Origin: Anatilimnocola aggregata
Lineage (GTDB): Bacteria > Planctomycetota > Planctomycetia > Pirellulales > Pirellulaceae
NCBI RefSeq assembly: GCF_007747655.1
Contig: NZ_CP036274.1
Coordinates: forward strand, 5,580,001-5,644,000
Direction: 5' to 3'
DNA length: 64,000 bases
Shown here: piece after piece, positions 61,467 through 64,000 of the stretch
How positions within the stretch are numbered: the first letter of the stretch is position 1
Layout of the letters: the number at the start of each line of letters is the position of its first letter
Program-made: the position numbers and the translations under genes
Notes under the pieces: model-generated
Databases searched by the model: none
The model's input: the letters and a program-made list of their open reading frames with translations, nothing else
Told to the model about the DNA's origin: nothing

Positions 61467-62965
61467 AACACACCTCCCGTCGTCAGCGCGCAGGTCAGTT
61501 CACGGTAAGACAGGAGATTGGGAGGAGGGATCGAGTGCGACTGCAGATGCGGATGATTGTCCAGCCGAAACCACCGCGTCGGCTCTTCCAGTCCCTGCTG
61601 CACGAGCAGCCGAATCGCATCGACGGCCAGAACGTCGATCTCCAGTGCCCGCTCAATCGCCGCAGTTAATGCAGCCAGCGAGATAGTCTCCAGCAGCCGC
61701 AAGGTTTTGATGAACTCCCGGCGGCCGTGTGCGCCGCCATCTGCTTCCAGACGCCGCCGGAGGAGATCGAAACAGTCCGGCAAGCCCCAGTTTTCCAGGG
61801 GTTTCGCGAAGTCCAAGCCCCCTGGCTTCCGCTCCAAGAGTGCCAGGTAATGCAGCGGGTTGTAATGGACCTGCTCCTTCGACCAGTCGCGTGGATGCTG
61901 GGCAACCAACTTGTCGTTAACGACCAGCCGAACTTCCTCCAGGCCGCCAATTGCGGTCACTTTCTGATGAGCATACTGCGTCGGCACCGAGTAATCGTTG
62001 CCGTCGAAGCGAACCAAGGAAAGAGAGTTGGCCTGGGCCGGTTCGACTCGCCGCGCTTCAAAGCCCGACTTCGGCAGCGGCAACAACGCAGCCTGCTCCT
62101 CTGCCAACAACGTGGCTTTGTTCGCCGGTTGTCCGCGTAACTGGCGTTCCAGATCTTCACAGCACTGCCGCTCGAGTTCGGCATTCAGCACTTCCAGGCT
62201 GCCGGTCCGTGGTACCGGCACCAGGAAGTTCCGCCGCGCGAAACCGATGAGGTTCTCCGTATGCCCCTTCTCCATCGGCCGTCGCACCAGGCAGAAGTGA
62301 TGCTCAAACAGATAATGACTCTGCAGCCGTAGGAACTCACGCGTCGGCGTGTCACCCCGTTTCCCCACGAACCGGGCCACAGCAATCCGGCTGTTGTCGT
62401 AGCTGATCCGGCGGGGCACGCCGCCGAAGAACTCAAAGGCCCGCTGATGGCCCGCTTGAAACGTCTCGGTGCATTCGCGAGGAAAGACCTGCACGAAGAA
62501 CGCGTCGCTGTACGGCAACGACATGACGCAGTACGCGACTTTCGTCGGCATGCCTTGCAGCACCACCTCCGCTTCGCCGAAGTCGAACTGGGCTTCGCCC
62601 GGTTGATGCGACAAGGGTAAGAACACCTCCGCCGTGGTCGTTCGCCACTCCCGCACGACCTCGCCGACCACCGTGATCCCGCCGGTGTAGCCATGCTCGG
62701 CACGCAGGCGGTCGAAGATCCGTTTAGTGGTGTGGCGCTGCTTGCGGGGCGCCGTTTTGTCCTGCTCCAGGATCTCGTGGATGATCGGCAGGAACGGATC
62801 GAGTTTGGGCCGCTCCCGGGGCAGACGTTGTCGATAACCGGGCGGCTCAGGGTGCTGCAGGATCTTTTCGAGGGTCTGCCAGTGAAGGGAAAATTCCCTG
62901 CAAACCGCTCGTTTGGATTTCTTCTCGGTCAGGACAAGACGACGGATTTCGGTCCAGTTATGCAT
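61463..62965 (-). CDS. istA: IS21-family transposase IstA
   Basis: A 500-residue transposase. The N-terminal helix-turn-helix (W-T-E-I-R-R-L-V-L-T-E-K-K-S-K-R-A-V-C-R-E) precedes the DDE integrase core. Catalytic region marks: F-D-F-G-E-A-E-V, then R-R-I-S-Y-D-N-S-R-I and, after a spacer, M-E-K-G-H-T-E-N-L-I. A C-terminal domain of about 200 residues has L-S-L-V-R-F-D-G-N-D-Y-S-V-P. The frame extends to 62977, four residues further. It binds the terminal repeats and cuts the DNA. It appears intact. Confidence 0.95.
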   Translation of the reverse strand: MHNWTEIRRLVLTEKKSKRAVCREFSLHWQTLEKILQHPEPPGYRQRLPRERPKLDPFLPIIHEILEQDKTAPRKQRHTTKRIFDRLRAEHGYTGGITVVGEVVREWRTTTAEVFLPLSHQPGEAQFDFGEAEVVLQGMPTKVAYCVMSLPYSDAFFVQVFPRECTETFQAGHQRAFEFFGGVPRRISYDNSRIAVARFVGKRGDTPTREFLRLQSHYLFEHHFCLVRRPMEKGHTENLIGFARRNFLVPVPRTGSLEVLNAELERQCCEDLERQLRGQPANKATLLAEEQAALLPLPKSGFEARRVEPAQANSLSLVRFDGNDYSVPTQYAHQKVTAIGGLEEVRLVVNDKLVAQHPRDWSKEQVHYNPLHYLALLERKPGGLDFAKPLENWGLPDCFDLLRRRLEADGGAHGRREFIKTLRLLETISLAALTAAIERALEIDVLAVDAIRLLVQQGLEEPTRWFRLDNHPHLQSHSIPPPNLLSYRELTCALTTGGVL

Positions 62966-63085
62966 ATCTCGCAGCATGGGCTACGCTCGCGGATCGTAAG
63001 GCTTGAGACGCTGGGAAGCCTCAAATCTGCCTTACGGATTCTCACGAGCAGGGCTAGCGCTGCACTTTTCGACCGACCATCGGCT

Positions 63086-63120
63086 CCGCCGCGCGCTGCA
63101 CTATTCGACCGTCGTTTACA
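63086..63120. repeat. IS21 right terminal inverted repeat, 35 bp
   Basis: Runs from CCGCCGCGCG to CGTCGTTTACA, perfect inverted copy of 60492-60526. It is followed by the second target-duplication copy, CAAAT at 63121-63125. Confidence 0.95.
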
Positions 63121-64000
63121 CAAATGCTCGATCTGGAGGCACTGGGGCTTCAGAAAGCTGCACGCATTCATTCGGCGTACCTACAGAGTGCACGCAACTT
63201 ATTTCACTACCTTGCACTGCGACGTCGTGAAATGCGTCCCATTCAGGAACGACTTTCCGCCCTTGGGCTTTCGTCGCTGGGACGAACGGAGTCGCACGTA
63301 CTGACCAGCGTCAACAAGGTGCTGGAGGCCTTGCATCGATTAGCTCAGATACCCGTGCCTGAGTGCAAAGCCCCGGCCCCGATCAACGGCTTCGAAGAGG
63401 GTAGGATGCTGCTGAAGCAGCACACCGAAGCCCTGCTAGGACCTCCGCCAGCGAAGCGAAATGCTCGAATCATGGTGACCATGCCGACTGAAGCGGCCGA
63501 CGATCCTAGGCTAGTCGAGCAATTGTTGGCAAACGGCATGGACTGCATGCGAATCAACTGTGCCCACGACGATGCTTCCGCATGGAAACGCATGATCGGA
63601 CATCTGCGTGACGCGGAGCAATCCTTTGGCCGGAAATGTCGCGTACTGATGGATCTCGCTGACCCCAAATTACGGACGGGACCCATTGAACCTGGAGATC
63701 AAGTCATCAAGTGGAGCCCTCGACGAAATCTACTCGGCCAGGTAACGGCTCCTGCAAGAATTTGGATGTTTCCTGAAAAACAGGCGTCCGCCGCCCCCTC
63801 ACCGGCAGACGCCTGCTTGCCGGTCCAAGTCTCCTGGCTGGACCGATTGACTGTCGGTGATCGGATCGTCTTTGACGACCAGCGAGGATTACGCTGCGAG
63901 ATTCGTGTTGTTGAGTCAGTCGGTCAATGTCGTTGGGCGGAGGCGGTTCGCACGGCCTACGTCACACCTGGAACGACACTTCGGCAAAGGGTGGGCAAGA
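63121..64000 (+). pseudogene. Pyruvate kinase gene, 3' part beyond the IS element, cut by the window edge
   Basis: From the duplicated CAAAT the frame is open to the right edge (about 293 codons). It begins Q-M-L-D-L-E-A-L-G-L-Q-K-A-A-R-I-H-S-A-Y, then A-R-N-L-F-H-Y-L-A-L-R-R-R-E-M-R-P and L-S-S-L-G-R-T-E-S-H-V-L, the extra N-terminal domain of a subset of pyruvate kinases. The barrel domain follows: R-I-M-V-T-M-P-T-E-A-A-D-D, M-D-C-M-R-I-N-C-A-H-D-D and L-M-D-L-A-D-P-K-L-R-T-G-P-I. The substrate-binding Arg and the N-x-A/S-H motif are present. In the intact ancestor this would make pyruvate and ATP from PEP; the IS disrupts it now. Confidence 0.82.

Larger units (their letters stand above)
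60492..63120 (-). mobile_element. Complete IS21-family insertion sequence, 2629 bp
   Basis: The element starts TGTAAACGACGG and ends CCGTCGTTTACA, with 35-bp perfect terminal inverted repeats (60492-60526 and 63086-63120). A CAAAT target duplication flanks it. It carries istA and istB on the minus strand, overlapping by ATGA, and both are intact. Subterminal copies of the repeat core (GCTGCACTTTTCGACC near 63059-63074 and TTGAAAAGTG near 60527) are typical IstA binding sites. The perfect repeats and duplication argue for a recent insertion. A solitary end of the same family lies at 38865-38919. Confidence 0.95.

Noticed and set aside
1-64000. CRISPR arrays, tRNA or rRNA genes
   Set aside because: No regularly spaced repeats and no recognisable tRNA or rRNA sequence were seen by eye; a tRNAscan or Infernal run would be decisive.

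Overview
The window looks like a chromosomal segment of a Planctomycetota bacterium, probably Pirellulales-like (inference). The signs are DUF1501 proteins paired with DUF1549/DUF1553 cytochrome-domain proteins, a planctomycete-type ECF sigma factor followed directly by a FecR-domain gene, many secreted EF-hand and propeller-like proteins, and a Ser/Thr kinase with a zinc ribbon. No rRNA, tRNA or CRISPR array was seen.

Left part, 1-18.4 kb. A DUF1553-DUF1501 pair sits at the edge. On the minus strand follow two operons: an FAD amine oxidase / RMD1-like / DUF1624 acyltransferase set, and a secreted electron-transfer set (hypothetical, DUF1553 cytochrome, DUF1501, EF-hand, ApbE-DUF2271, PepSY membrane protein). 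Then come an ECF sigma factor plus FecR protein, a GH62-like propeller protein and a frameshifted choloylglycine-hydrolase-family gene.

Centre, 18.6-37.4 kb. This is a stress and energy-metabolism island. It holds a PAS histidine kinase with a coupled LuxR-type regulator, a lone receiver, a P-type ATPase coupled to a membrane-anchored cytochrome c'-like protein, two pairs of universal stress proteins, DUF2934 and BON proteins, a Ca2+/Na+ antiporter, a D-lactate-dehydrogenase-like enzyme, GpsA, a lactate permease and PEP synthase. A 31-codon copy of the lactate dehydrogenase C-terminus lies between the permease and PEP synthase genes. From 37.43 to 38.92 kb there is a graveyard of IS5-, IS3-like, ISL3- and IS21-type remnants.

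Right part, 39-64 kb. An ABC/HlyD/TolC export operon is followed by a LuxR regulator, an NhaR-type LysR regulator and an inorganic-carbon cluster (SbtA bicarbonate permease, SbtB PII-like protein, exported beta-carbonic anhydrase). This runs into cysD and a cysNC broken by one in-frame TGA, then a decayed second carbonic anhydrase and a second NhaR-type regulator. A second stress block follows: HPF-like ribosome hibernation factor, HtpX, BON and small proteins, zinc ribbon, SERCA-like P-type ATPase and Ser/Thr kinase. Last is a pyruvate kinase gene cleanly split by a complete IS21-family element with 35-bp terminal repeats and a 5-bp target duplication.

Together the genes suggest a cell adapting to energy or oxygen limitation: calcium and cation pumping, ribosome hibernation, USPs, lactate/pyruvate/PEP interconversion and bicarbonate capture. 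Several modules are visibly decaying: pyk, cysNC, a carbonic anhydrase and the choloylglycine hydrolase. All function calls are from reading translations; no database search was run.
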